Below, in pieces: positions 30,808 through 40,369 of a stretch of 64,000 bases of DNA. Position 1 is the stretch's first letter. The number at the start of each line of letters is the position of its first letter. The stretch lies in contig RSEH01000244.1 in NCBI GenBank assembly GCA_006503475.1, positions 1 through 64,000 on the forward strand, in the 5' to 3' direction. Made by a program: the position numbers and the translations under genes. Source of the stretch: Stentor roeselii (taxonomy: Eukaryota; Ciliophora; Heterotrichea; Heterotrichida; Stentoridae). The notes beneath the pieces are model-generated. The model had not been told where the DNA came from. It searched no databases and saw nothing but the letters and a program-made list of their open reading frames with translations.

Positions 30808-31713
30808 TTACACTATTCTTTCAAGTTCATGCATTTCATTAACTTTTTCTGAGTTATCACTAAGAATAATCAACGACGGAGAACTCCGACTTTCTCGATT
30901 TCTGCAAAAAATTCCTAGTTTTTCCAATTTTTCTTCAACAAAAGAAAGAATTTCCGAGTTATCAACGATTTGCAACAAATACTCATGCATATAACGAATG
31001 TCAATTTTCACTTCATTGACCAAATAAACAACCAGGTCATAATACTCAAGTTTAGGAGTATTTTTATATCCAGAAACCGCGACAATCACCGCATTTTCCT
31101 TATTTTTATTCAGGACCTGCAGGTCCATTCTACAGACTTCTCTTAAATACCTGACAACGTCGAGGTTTCCAAACCTGCAAGCGACAAGAGCCGAATTTTC
31201 ACCTTTTTCATTCAAAGTCGTCAAATCGAACTCCGGGGGGGGACTTGCCAAGGCGAAGTAACTTTGAATAAACTTAATGATCCCCAAAGACCCTGCCCGA
31301 CAAGCTGCGTGAATCGGGAACTCGAAGAGACTGCTGAAAGACCTGCTTTTAAGGTATAGAGGAAGGTAAACCTGGGCAAGTTCTGTGAAGTTCTTGCTGC
31401 AGATCATGTTCATCGCTTGAAGACCTTGCGATTCAAGCTGGGCCTCCATTGATGACTGACTTGCACCCAGAGATAAAAGAAATTCGAACATTTTAGTGTT
31501 GCCGGAATGGACTGAATATGCAAGAGGACTGAGAAGTTTGTTGTTGATTGTCACGATTGTGTCGTCTAAGGAAGTGCAAGTTGTGGACTTTTCACGGAGC
31601 TTTGTGTAAAGAAGGACTTTGTTGGAATGGCAAAGGTCAATCGCTTCTTTGAACTTTTGGTTGTAGTAGGTCATGTTCGAAGGGTCTTGGTTCTGAGATG
31701 TACAGCAACCCAT
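30808..31713 (-). CDS. Ankyrin-repeat protein with acylation-type N-terminus
   Basis: A 301-residue protein. MGCCTS fits N-myristoylation at Gly2 with palmitoylation of Cys3/Cys4, so it is probably membrane-attached. About five ankyrin-like repeats follow: LSPLAYSVHSGNTKMFEFLLSLG, FPIHAACRAGSLGIIKFIQ and NSALVACRFGNLDVVRYL are the clearest. The C-terminal 60 residues are not ankyrin-like. The partner is unknown. It is the first of three ankyrin genes within 7 kb. Confidence 0.8.
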   Translation of the reverse strand: MGCCTSQNQDPSNMTYYNQKFKEAIDLCHSNKVLLYTKLREKSTTCTSLDDTIVTINNKLLSPLAYSVHSGNTKMFEFLLSLGASQSSMEAQLESQGLQAMNMICSKNFTELAQVYLPLYLKSRSFSSLFEFPIHAACRAGSLGIIKFIQSYFALASPPPEFDLTTLNEKGENSALVACRFGNLDVVRYLREVCRMDLQVLNKNKENAVIVAVSGYKNTPKLEYYDLVVYLVNEVKIDIRYMHEYLLQIVDNSEILSFVEEKLEKLGIFCRNRESRSSPSLIILSDNSEKVNEMHELERIV

Positions 31714-32019
31714 GAGAAAGTATTAAATTTTAAGTGGATTAATGGGTTAGTTTTTAGAGTTTTTGGGATTGATTTGGGTAAATTTTTAGTAGGTTTTTTA
31801 AACTGTAATGAAAAGGAAAATTGGGAAGAAATGTTGAATATTTTGGATTTTTACTTGTTTTGGAATAATTTTTTAGTTGTTTTAACTGTGAATTAAAGTT
31901 AAGAATTGACTAAAAATGTTGAATATTTTAATTTTATCTTGAAATTATTTTCATCCTTTTAGATAAATAAAATTTAGGATTAATCCTTGAACACTTCTAT
32001 TTGAAATCTGATTATTAAT
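31714..32019. other. Divergent spacer, no gene seen
   Basis: A 306-bp T-rich region between two divergently transcribed ankyrin genes. Open frames are low-complexity. No obvious shared TATAA pair is present. Confidence 0.5.
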
Positions 32020-32829
32020 ATGTCCATTAAATCATCATTGTTCACTCAAACCAGGTTCCACAAGTTACAAGCGATTTCTGGTGAAGAACATGAAATCAGT
32101 ACCGAAAACGAATCTGATAGTTCAGAAGATCTAACCAGTCAAGTTGCTGAATTTGAAGTATTCAACTCAAATAACAAAGTACCTGCTTTGATTATCGCAG
32201 GTACTCATCGAGTTGAAAACTGTGAAGAAATAAACATCGCTCTTTGGAAGGCAGCGCAACAAGGAAAGGCCGAGCTTTGCGAGGAGCTTTTAAGCCAGTC
32301 CTTCTACGGTCAATGCCAAGCGAACATTAATTATAAAGGACCAGGCAACTGGACCGCTTTACACGTCGCCGCAAATGAAGGCCATTTGCAAGTCTGTAAA
32401 TTTCTAACAAGCTTTAAAAATTCCCTTTCAATTGACGCGAAATCACTAAAACTAGAGACTCCTCTTCTTCTAGCATGTTCAAAAGGACATCTAGACATCG
32501 CCCATCTCTTGGTTAAGTCAGGAGCAGATATTCATCTTCAAAACGATGAAGGAAACTCAGCTATTCACCTTGCAGCGAAAGAAGGTCATGAACTTGTTGT
32601 CTCTTGGCTACTTCTGCAAAGACCTGCTTTAGAAGTGAAAAATTTTTTTGGCTTGACGGCTGAAGAAGTCTCATCAAGTTGCTGTATTAAATTATTTGAT
32701 AGATATAAAGACTTGCAAGAAATGCAGGGTTCAGGGAAAAAAATTGAAAGGACTTCTTTTCCTGTTATTGAGTATGCGAGGAAATCGAGGAGGAAGATCA
32801 GTGCTTGTAGTAATATTTTTCTTAATTAA
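32020..32829 (+). CDS. Ankyrin-repeat protein
   Basis: A 269-residue protein. An acidic, Ser-rich N-terminus of about 70 residues precedes four good ankyrin repeats: NIALWKAAQQGKAELCEELL, NWTALHVAANEGHLQVCKFL, ETPLLLACSKGHLDIAHLLV and NSAIHLAAKEGHELVVSWLL. A basic tail follows (RKSRRKIS). It is probably a protein-binding adaptor; the partner is not evident. Confidence 0.85.
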   Translation: MSIKSSLFTQTRFHKLQAISGEEHEISTENESDSSEDLTSQVAEFEVFNSNNKVPALIIAGTHRVENCEEINIALWKAAQQGKAELCEELLSQSFYGQCQANINYKGPGNWTALHVAANEGHLQVCKFLTSFKNSLSIDAKSLKLETPLLLACSKGHLDIAHLLVKSGADIHLQNDEGNSAIHLAAKEGHELVVSWLLLQRPALEVKNFFGLTAEEVSSSCCIKLFDRYKDLQEMQGSGKKIERTSFPVIEYARKSRRKISACSNIFLN

Positions 32830-32882
32830 GAGCTTGGTTTAAGCCACTTCATAATATTCATCAGTGATTATCTTAAATATAC

Positions 32883-34835
32883 TCAAACTATAGGGGTCTC
32901 TAAAAGGTCTTCGAAATAAGAGTCACTTCTGATTTTTTCCCAGTCACAAGATTTCAGAACTTTGACTTTTCCGAGACTTTTGATTTTTAACTTGGTTATT
33001 TGAGTGAGTTCTCCATTTCTAAAACAATCAGAATTTCGTATAACCAAAGCTGGAACTTTTCCAGGAATATGCACAAAAAACCCATTAACTAAATAGTAAG
33101 GGTCATATTTTCTATCAACTTCATAAAACGCTTTCAGTCCTTCAACTTTATAAAACTTTTCATTACAAAACCTTTCCAAATTCTCTAAAAATTCTTTATC
33201 AGCTGTTTTTTCTTCTCTAATTATTGATTACTCACTGAGAAACCACTGAAAATTGTTTTTTGAATGCAAAGAAAAGTCATGTAAAGGTCTAGGCACTTCA
33301 AGATTCTTGATACTCACAAAGTACTTTGCAATGAATTCCCTTACCTGCAAGACCATATCATGTTCCCTTTGATTAAGTGTTCCACCTCCTTGATTCAATT
33401 CAAAAAGTTGTCTCTCAACAAGTCGAATCATTAAATTCAGAATAGTTCCATCAACAATTTCAATACTCGAGTTATGCGCAATAACCAAGAAGCTCCAAAG
33501 TAACTTAATCATTTGTGTAAAGTCATAAAAAGGGTGACTAGTAATTTTCAGAACTTCCTTAATTTTCACAGGCCTCGCTTTTTTCGCCTCTTGTTTGATT
33601 TGAGGAAAAAGCATGTGCTTTACTTGGTCTATTTGAAAGTCTTCGTAGTCCGCATGGCTCAGCAGTCCGACTGGCGAAACTTTTTCAATTGACAGATGTC
33701 CTTGAATCGTTGAAGCTTGTGATAAAACCATCGGCTTTAAAATAGAGTTCAAGACTTTCGCACTTGCTAAGGACTTCACTCCTGTCAAGGCTAAGATAAA
33801 AGCACTGTCGATAAGATTTTCGTCATTTAAAGTTTTCGCATGTTTCACAAAAGCAATTGAGAGGATTTCGTAAAAATGAACATTTCCTTCACGAAGGGAA
33901 AAAAGGGATTTTAAGACTGGAAATAAATCATTTGATGAGAAGGTTTGCATTTTTTTCATGATATCGTTTAGTAATAACATCATGCTTTCTTGGAAATTTA
34001 AGAGCTTTTGAGAGTTGTGCTCACATGAATGGTAAACTATGGAGGATAGTTGAGATGATGATAGGTCTGAACTTATTATTAATAGTTTCATCATTGTGTG
34101 GTTGATGAAGTCTTTTGTGCCTTGGTTAAGACAGGAATAGACTTCATATACCTCGATAACTTCTTGATTTTCCATAACTGGCATGTCACGAAGTAAATAT
34201 GGTTCAAATACATAAAGCAATTCATCAGTTTTTTCTTTAACACCCTGCAACTTTTCCTTTAAATTCCTAAAAGCCTTGATAACTCTCATCAAATCATCAT
34301 ATTTCGGTAAACTTTTTTCAATATTTTCTAAAATTCCATCAATCATCATACAAAGAGTATCTTTTCCACTTTTCTTAGAAATAATAGAAAATACCTGAAG
34401 TCCTTTGCATTTCTCTGAAAGACTCCAGTGATTAAATCCAGTTAATAGTTCTGAGAACTTTGAAACAATGTCAGGGTGAAGCTCGACTCCAACATTTTGA
34501 TGAAGTTCTGCAAGTTCATAGGTTGTTGTCAAAAAAATCTCAGTTGATGGCTCGCTTTCAAGAGTTTTCAAGAAATTTCGGAAGCGGACGTCTAAAAAAC
34601 CTGTTTCAAGTTCGGACTTGCTGAATCTTTGCATGCTTCTTATGAAAGCGAACCCGTGATCGCGAAGACTGAAGACTTTTGACTGTCTATGCCAGATCTC
34701 AAAGAGTGAAGGAAGTGTTTTCGCCTCTGTGAACCGGTCTGATAGGGTGAAGGGGTCGATGAACATTACGAATCTTCGAGATCTAGCAAAGAACATTGTT
34801 TTTATTAGAGGGTTAATGGAAAGTATGGAAATCAT
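32883..34835 (-). CDS. RAP-domain/FAST-kinase-like protein, probably mitochondrial
   Basis: A 645-residue protein after removal of a 15-nt intron at 33217-33231 (GTAATCAATAATTAG, phase 2). Most of it is helical repeat-like. The C-terminal exon carries a RAP-like fold: YLVNGFFVHIPGK, VIRNSDCFRNG, then KVLKSCDWEKI near the end. Proteins of this type bind organellar RNA. The alternative start at 34796 (MFFARSRRFV) would make a short basic presequence-like N-terminus and may be the real one. The gene begins 15 bp after the upstream MFSD1-like gene ends, on the same strand. The RAP assignment is by pattern and moderately sure. Confidence 0.65.
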
Positions 34836-34850
34836 GATATTATTAAATTA

Positions 34851-36284
34851 TCATGGATTTTTATCTAATTCTTGAAATTTTGAAGCAATTCCGAGTACTT
34901 GAAAATTCTCCTTTGTTGAGATAGGATCATCTTTCTGAGATTCTGCTTTTTTTTTCATCTCGAATGCCTTCGCTGAACTAAGGACTTTTCCATTGTGCAT
35001 ATCATAATAATGAAGCCAGCACCCAGTGAAGACACCTACTAAGCCAAGGAAAGCAAGAAAACAACTGACCCAAAAGTATCCATTTTGTTGATGAGTGTTT
35101 TCCTGGATGTATCCTATGAGCACTGGAAAAACTACTAAATTAAAATTTCCGTTCGAAAATACGATTCCGTATGCTGTCCCGATCAAAGACTCATCAACGA
35201 TTAGAGGAACACATGGCCATGACGTGGCTAAGTTTATTGAGTATCCTGCTCCTATTAAGAGGAAAATAAACACTGGAAGTATGGAGTCGTTTGAGTCGGG
35301 GACAAGCATTAAAGTGAGGTGAAAGGAAGTGATCAAGAGGCAGGATGAAATGTTAAATAATGGCCTTTTTCCAACACGATCCACACAAATGCCAAACAAA
35401 GGACTCGAAACAGCACTAATCAAAAAAGTCATACTCATAACACTACCAGCAGTTTGCAAATCATACCCAAACCTATCCTGCAGATACCCACTAGCAATAA
35501 ACCCAAAGCAATAAACACAAGATTCAATACAAGTGATATTAAAAACCAATACCCAAAATGGTTTTCCAAGTTTCTTAATATGACTAAACCTGAACTGTTC
35601 TTTACTATTATCATCCCCAACAACCGCCATCGTCTTTTGCCTCTTCTGATTAAGTCTAAGCACAAAAAACGACAAAACAAAAGAAGCAAGACAAACAAGG
35701 CACCCAATCCACAAAGCCGTCACAAGTCCAGCCTGATTATAAACAAAAGGATTCAAGTTGTCATTTAAAACATCAGCAACAAGCGAAGTGCAAGAGCTGA
35801 TAGTGTAAGCCATTGAAAGTTCTCTTCCAGCGAACCAACTAATAACAAGTACACTTTGAGACATATCAAGATTTTCTCCTCCACACCCAAAAACCGCTCT
35901 TCCAATCAACGCAATATAAAAGCTCCTGACACTAACTCCGAAGGCAAAAATAGTCTGTCCTAAAGTGACTAAAAGTGAGGCAATAAAAGCAACAACACGA
36001 ATTCCGAACTTATCAAGCATCATTCCTCCAAGAAAAGGAAAGAAAATGTTAGGCAAGGAGTAAACCGAGTAGAGTAAATTGAATTCAACAAGAGAAATTC
36101 CAAGATGCTAGGTGAAAATTACAGACTCGATTTCAGACTCTAAAGCCGCAGGACTGTTATAAACGAAGTAGCTTCCGAAGCAAAGCAAGCAGGTTATTGA
36201 TAAAAAACCGAATCTTAAACGAGTGTCTGCCAAGTCAGTCGTGTTGGTGACCAGGTCTGCTGAGAGGTCATTGATCTTGGCCAT
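34851..36284 (-). CDS. MFSD1-like major facilitator transporter
   Basis: A 472-residue, 12-TM transporter after splicing a 15-nt intron at 36108-36122 (GTAATTTTCACCTAG, phase 0). Exon 1 supplies the start and first helix (FGFLSITCLLCFGSYFVYN). The text continues YSVYSLPNIFFPFLGGMMLDKFGIR, matching the MFSD1 loop 2-3 motif, and GRAVFGCGGENL. MFSD1 is a lysosomal dipeptide exporter in animals; a similar acidic-vacuole role is inferred only. Its ATG is 11 bp from the divergent RPB12 ATG. Confidence 0.8.
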
Positions 36285-36295
36285 TAGGTTATAAA
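36285..36295. promoter_or_regulatory. 11-bp bidirectional promoter spacer
   Basis: The whole gap between the ATG of MFSD1 (minus) and RPB12 (plus) is TAGGTTATAAA. It contains TTATAA, a near-palindrome readable from both strands. Any further promoter signal must lie inside the two coding regions. Confidence 0.55.
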
Positions 36296-36439
36296 ATGGA
36301 CGCGCCTCGATATATTTGTTGTCAGTGTGGCAAGGAAAACGAACTACAGTCTCGAGACGTGATCAGATGTAAGGCCTGTGGGTATAAAATCCTCATGAAA
36401 AAAAGGACAAGGCGACTGATTAAATTAAAAGCTAGATAA
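36296..36439 (+). CDS. RPB12: RNA polymerase I/II/III shared subunit RPB12 (RPABC4)
   Basis: A 47-residue zinc-ribbon subunit common to all three nuclear RNA polymerases. It reads M-D-A-P-R, then YICCQCGKENEL, RDVIRCKACGYKILMKKRT and a basic end RLIKLKAR. The CxxC and CxxC zinc pairs and the RDVIRCxxCGYxI block are the family signature, and the length is normal. The protein is short enough to escape length-filtered ORF calling. TTATAA precedes the ATG. No intron. Confidence 0.95.
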   Translation: MDAPRYICCQCGKENELQSRDVIRCKACGYKILMKKRTRRLIKLKAR

Positions 36440-36700
36440 TTTGAAGATCGTAAAATTACCTTTATGGGTTTGTATGTTTGAGAGTTGGATAAATTTATTA
36501 AGTTTAGAAGACCGAGAATTATCAAGTGAAGGAGCTTTAAGAAGGTAAATGTGAAGTTTCCTTTTATTGCTTTTTGATTGGATTTCTTGCTTGAGGGTCA
36601 AGAGGAACAAAAGAAACAAAAGAAACAAAAAGAACAAAAGAAACAAAAAGACTACAAATAACAAGAATACAAAAAATAACCACTCACGGTTAATAAATTA
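36440..36700. other. Convergent spacer with a short A-rich repeat
   Basis: 261 bp between the stops of RPB12 and the ankyrin gene. Bases about 36604-36652 are a run of AAAGAAAC-like units. The hydrophobic minus-strand ORF here is a by-product of this repeat. No gene is supported. Confidence 0.45.
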
Positions 36701-37729
36701 TTACCTGTCAAAGTTTTCTTGAAACCTTTTACCTTTCTTCATCAGCAAGCTACTAATAGTAGGATCTTTAATTTCATTACAAACCACAGTCCCAGCACGA
36801 GTCTTCACAAAAGGATTAGGTCGAAAGTTAACCAAGACAGAGACCATTTCAATATCATCAGCCTTGACAGCAAGAAACAAAGGGGATCGACCAGCCTATA
36901 TAAACCTTACAAAATCACAGACATCAACCCAAATTCCAGCAATAATCAAAGCCCTTGCAACCATTCCCTGCTTCCTCTTAACCGCCCAATGAAGTCCAGT
37001 CTGCCCAGATCCATCAAAAACATGAGCAAGCCACTTATTCATCTCTAAAAAACTCATAACTTTCTCCATATTCCCTTCTTTGCAAGCCGCTAAAAACTCC
37101 TCACTTTTCCCATGTCCAAAAGGAACCCCAGGTAAAAATTCCTTCAATCGAGGTGCAATTGAAGGATCAATTCTTAACTTTTTATAATGATTTAAACTCG
37201 TCATTCCTTTTCTTCTAATTTCCTTAAGTCGCTCGTGTTCCACTCGCGCGGAAGTGACTGTTTTTTTTAGTAGTTCAGGAAATTTCAAAGGTTTTGAAGG
37301 GAATATCGAAGAAGTGCTTGAAAAGTACTTCTCGCTTGGGTTTATGTTGAAGAATTTTCGAGGAAGTTGTAATTCGCCGATTAGCTTGTGGGAAAATTTG
37401 TGCTTTGTTGGACTGTATCGGTCGGTAAAGCTGTCGTTGTTTTCGATTATCGCGTCGATTTCGTTTTCGCGAGATGAAAGAAGTTTGAAGGTCAGTTGTC
37501 GTTGGTCTTGGTTTGCTGAATAGAAAATTTTACTGAGTTTTGCTTGGTTTTCGTGAATTGATAGAGATTGAGGTTTGGAGATGTAGAGAGGAGGCATGTT
37601 TCTATGAGATAACTTTGAGATAGGGTAACGGTTTAATGGGTGTCTTTGAGGAGGGCTTGGAATAGGTTTAAATGGTTTTTTCTTGTTTTGAGGATAGGAT
37701 GAGAATGAGGAGAGACTTGTTTTTCTCAT
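36701..37729 (-). CDS. Ankyrin-repeat protein with long disordered N-terminus
   Basis: A 337-residue protein after splicing a 15-nt intron at 36896-36910 (GTAAGGTTTATATAG, phase 0). The first ~200 residues are basic, Ser/Pro-rich and likely disordered. Ankyrin repeats follow: EFLAACKEGNMEKVMSFLEM, TGLHWAVKRKQGMVARALII and, across the intron, AGRSPLFLAVKADDIEMVSVL. It ends with a short basic tail. It is probably an adaptor; no enzymatic part is visible. Confidence 0.75.
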
Positions 37730-38098
37730 TTTTCAGAAATTTAATAAGAGTGGGAAGATAGTAGTTTATTTGTAGGAAATAGAGTTTAGGTTTTTTTATC
37801 ATATCTTTTGAAAATTTGGAAATAAAGTGGAATTTTCAAGGAATTTTAATAACTTTCAATCATTTTGAATAAAATTTTCTGATTTTTTTATTGGATATCA
37901 GCTTTTATTCAAATTTCAACTCTAAGAAAATTAGTTTAATCTTATTGAGAATTGGAGTTTTCTTTTATTAATAACCATTATTTTATTTAACTCGAAGAAT
38001 AAATGGTAATCTTTCTCTGCATTTTTCATTAAAACTTCATTACTGAGTATCAAATTATTTACTTATCTTCTGAAAATTATTCAATACATGAATTTTAC
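37730..38098. other. Intergenic, no gene seen
   Basis: A 369-bp AT-rich spacer between two minus-strand genes, expected to hold the 3' end of one and the promoter of the other. No motif was singled out. Confidence 0.5.
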
Positions 38099-39619
38099 CT
38101 AAACTAAAAGAAGCTGCAAAAGGTAAGGCTTTAAAAGAACACTTGTTTTACCCAGTGCTAGTTTCGCTACTGATTTCTGAAGAACCATTCTAGAAATTTC
38201 AGATTTCAAATAACTTTTACTTGTTTCCGACTGAATTTCGTTAATCTCCTGGGACAAAACAGAACAACTAGCTGCTTTATAGTAAAAATTCAAGAAGCTA
38301 TGAGAAAAATCCGCAGAAAATCTATGAATCTGACTAAAAATCATTGAAACTTCACTTAAAACAATCCTCTCCTTGATATCACGAATATTTTCCCTTAAAT
38401 GACTGGGATACTCTCTAAAGCTGTCTAAAACTAATTCATAGACATTAAGAGCATTGACCATTCCCTTAAGACTCGAAAGATCAAAGAAATACCCAACAAC
38501 CCGATCAATGATTTCAAAGCAAACCTGAAAAAAATACCTGATAACTGGTTCAAACCTCAATTTTTTAAAAGCCACAAGCAACTCAGCGACTTTAAACCGA
38601 ACATAAAAAATACCTGAAGTCTTCTCCAGTCCTGCCAGACCTGAAACACATTCAGTCGAGTGCCTTGAGTGAAAATTTATCCGATTTTCAATCATTTCTT
38701 TCAGCTTGTCAAGACTACTTAAAGAACAAAACTCTTTCACTTCCTCAACACTTTGTAAACAACTGAAAAGTTCGAAAAAATTGAAAGAAAGGACCTGTTT
38801 TTCTACTAATTTTGGCAAGTTCTTGAAAAAATCAGAGAAAGTCTTGGAAATCATTTCTTCTGCATCGTTTCCGAAAATCGCTGAAATTTTTTTATTTTCT
38901 GTTTTGACCAGGTCGACAAGGGACTCGAGATAATTGCAAAAGTCCAGATGTTTTATTTTTAACACCTTGATAAAAGTTTGCCTTTTTCGGATTCTTGAGG
39001 TAAAAGTGACTAAATTTTGGTATTTTTCAGGGTCTTTTTTATATATCAGGTCAAAAGCGAACTTGACTAGTGAAGGACTTGTAAGACTTTCCAAGTCAAA
39101 AACAAGAGTTTTTATCCTTCGGCAGACTTCCAAGATAAACCTTTTTTCGATCTGATTGACTTGATTTATGTAATCTGCGTGAATCTCCTCAAAGCTTACC
39201 TCATCTTGCAACAAGTCAAGATTATTCAAGTTTTCAATCAATTCCTGAAAGTTCAAAGATTTCGGACTCACCAAAGAAAACCGCTTTAAAATCAACTCGA
39301 TTATTTCATGCGAATTTTTCAGGTCCTCACAAATGAAAACATTTTTGCTGTAGTTTTTAAGAAAATCGAAGATTTTTCCAGTCTGTTGTGAAAGGTCTTC
39401 TGATTTTTCAAGAATAATTCCTTGGATCTGTTCACATTTTTTTAAAGAACTGATAACTTCAGAGAGACTTGATTGAATAAGTTTGTAATTCAATATTTTC
39501 TGATTTTTTATTGATTTAGAAAGACTTATGTGATTTTTCTGTATTTCATTGAAAAAATTGCAAGATTTCTCTATTTCTTCATCAATTTTCAAAGAGATGA
39601 TATTTTTGACCTTATTCAT
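38099..39619 (-). CDS. Uncharacterised all-helical protein
   Basis: A 506-residue protein. An N-terminal ~130-residue coiled coil precedes a long helical body rich in Leu, Phe and Lys (for example YFFQVCFEIIDRVVGYFF and NALNVYELVLDSFREYP). The layout recalls tethering-complex (COG/exocyst-type) subunits, but I see no diagnostic motif and do not assign one. The gene is divergent from the LC8 gene across a 39-bp spacer. Confidence 0.65.
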   Translation of the reverse strand: MNKVKNIISLKIDEEIEKSCNFFNEIQKNHISLSKSIKNQKILNYKLIQSSLSEVISSLKKCEQIQGIILEKSEDLSQQTGKIFDFLKNYSKNVFICEDLKNSHEIIELILKRFSLVSPKSLNFQELIENLNNLDLLQDEVSFEEIHADYINQVNQIEKRFILEVCRRIKTLVFDLESLTSPSLVKFAFDLIYKKDPEKYQNLVTFTSRIRKRQTFIKVLKIKHLDFCNYLESLVDLVKTENKKISAIFGNDAEEMISKTFSDFFKNLPKLVEKQVLSFNFFELFSCLQSVEEVKEFCSLSSLDKLKEMIENRINFHSRHSTECVSGLAGLEKTSGIFYVRFKVAELLVAFKKLRFEPVIRYFFQVCFEIIDRVVGYFFDLSSLKGMVNALNVYELVLDSFREYPSHLRENIRDIKERIVLSEVSMIFSQIHRFSADFSHSFLNFYYKAASCSVLSQEINEIQSETSKSYLKSEISRMVLQKSVAKLALGKTSVLLKPYLLQLLLV

Positions 39620-39658
39620 TTTTATAATTTCCTAAACTCACTACCGCTTCAGTTATAA
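39620..39658. promoter_or_regulatory. 39-bp bidirectional promoter with a TATAA at each end
   Basis: The spacer between the start codons of the 39619 (minus) and 39659 (plus) genes. TTTATAATTT lies at the left edge and AGTTATAA touches the right-hand ATG, so each start codon has its own TATAA within a few bases. Confidence 0.5.
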
Positions 39659-39994
39659 ATGGCTTCAACCATGTTAAAAAAAGGAGTTCCTCAAGTGATT
39701 CGAAAAAAAGAAGAATTCAAGCCTCCAGTGATCGACTACGTGGACATGCCTAAAGAAATGCAAGATTTTATCATAGAAAAATGTGAGGAGGTCCTAAGCG
39801 ACTACATCCACGGCGAAAAAAGATTTTTTTACGAATGTGCGGAGTCGATAAAAAAATCAATAGAGCAGAAGTACAAAGGCAGTTTCCATGTAATAGTAGG
39901 TCGTGACTTCGGCTCTTTTTTCAGTTATGAAGTGAGTAACTGCATTCAGTTCTGGTTGGCCCATTTCTGTGTCCTGATATTTAAGCATGGATAG
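39659..39994 (+). CDS. LC8-type dynein light chain (DYNLL)
   Basis: A 111-residue protein. After a ~20-residue extension it follows LC8 closely: VDMPKEMQDFIIEKCEEVL, then HVIVGRDFGSFFSYEV and a final FWLAHFCVLIFKHG strand. LC8 dimers act in axonemal and cytoplasmic dyneins and as a general dimerisation hub. Its stop codon is only 4 bp from the convergent URM1 stop. Confidence 0.93.
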   Translation: MASTMLKKGVPQVIRKKEEFKPPVIDYVDMPKEMQDFIIEKCEEVLSDYIHGEKRFFYECAESIKKSIEQKYKGSFHVIVGRDFGSFFSYEVSNCIQFWLAHFCVLIFKHG

Positions 39995-39998
39995 ATTA

Positions 39999-40313
39999 TT
40001 AACCCCCGTGTAAAGTGCTTATAAAACTAACTTTATCGCCTTCTTCTAGTTGATAGTCTTCTTTGCCGTGCAGTTCCCAGTCTACTTCGTTTATCAACAC
40101 GATGATCCCTGCCCGTCTGTCTGGATCTTACAGTCCTTCACCTGACACGAAGAACTCAGGTTTGATTCGAAGATGACGGTCTTTTAAATGAAAAACCAGT
40201 TGTTTTATAGATATTCTTTCAATTTGCAGCACTAAAGTCTTTTGACCGTCGAAGAGGTCCTCAAGTCCTCCGCTAAGTGAAAAGTACCTGAAATCAATAT
40301 GAACAGAAATCAT
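39999..40313 (-). CDS. URM1: Ubiquitin-related modifier URM1
   Basis: A 99-residue beta-grasp protein that carries sulfur for tRNA 2-thiouridine synthesis and can also be conjugated. The 15-nt intron at 40117-40131 (GTAAGATCCAGACAG, phase 2) splits it. Exon 1 holds [10 protein letters not shown]. Exon 2 holds [37 protein letters not shown] and a terminal Gly-Gly at the extreme C-terminus, as needed for activation. The length is normal. TTATAA touches the start ATG. Confidence 0.95.
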
Positions 40314-40369
40314 TTATAATGGATTTTTTTAATATTAGAATTTTGTTTCACTTAGATTTGATATAAACC

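Noticed and set aside
36425-36664. Minus-strand polyleucine/phenylalanine ORF.
   Set aside because: It is produced by an A-rich simple repeat on the plus strand and overlaps the RPB12 end; there is no supporting motif.
38099-39619. Assignment as a COG or exocyst subunit.
   Set aside because: Only the general helical layout agrees; no diagnostic segment was seen, so it is left as uncharacterised.
39936-39949. GTAACTGCATTCAG in the LC8 gene looks intron-like.
   Set aside because: It is 14 nt, would break the frame, and the unspliced protein aligns with LC8 without a gap.
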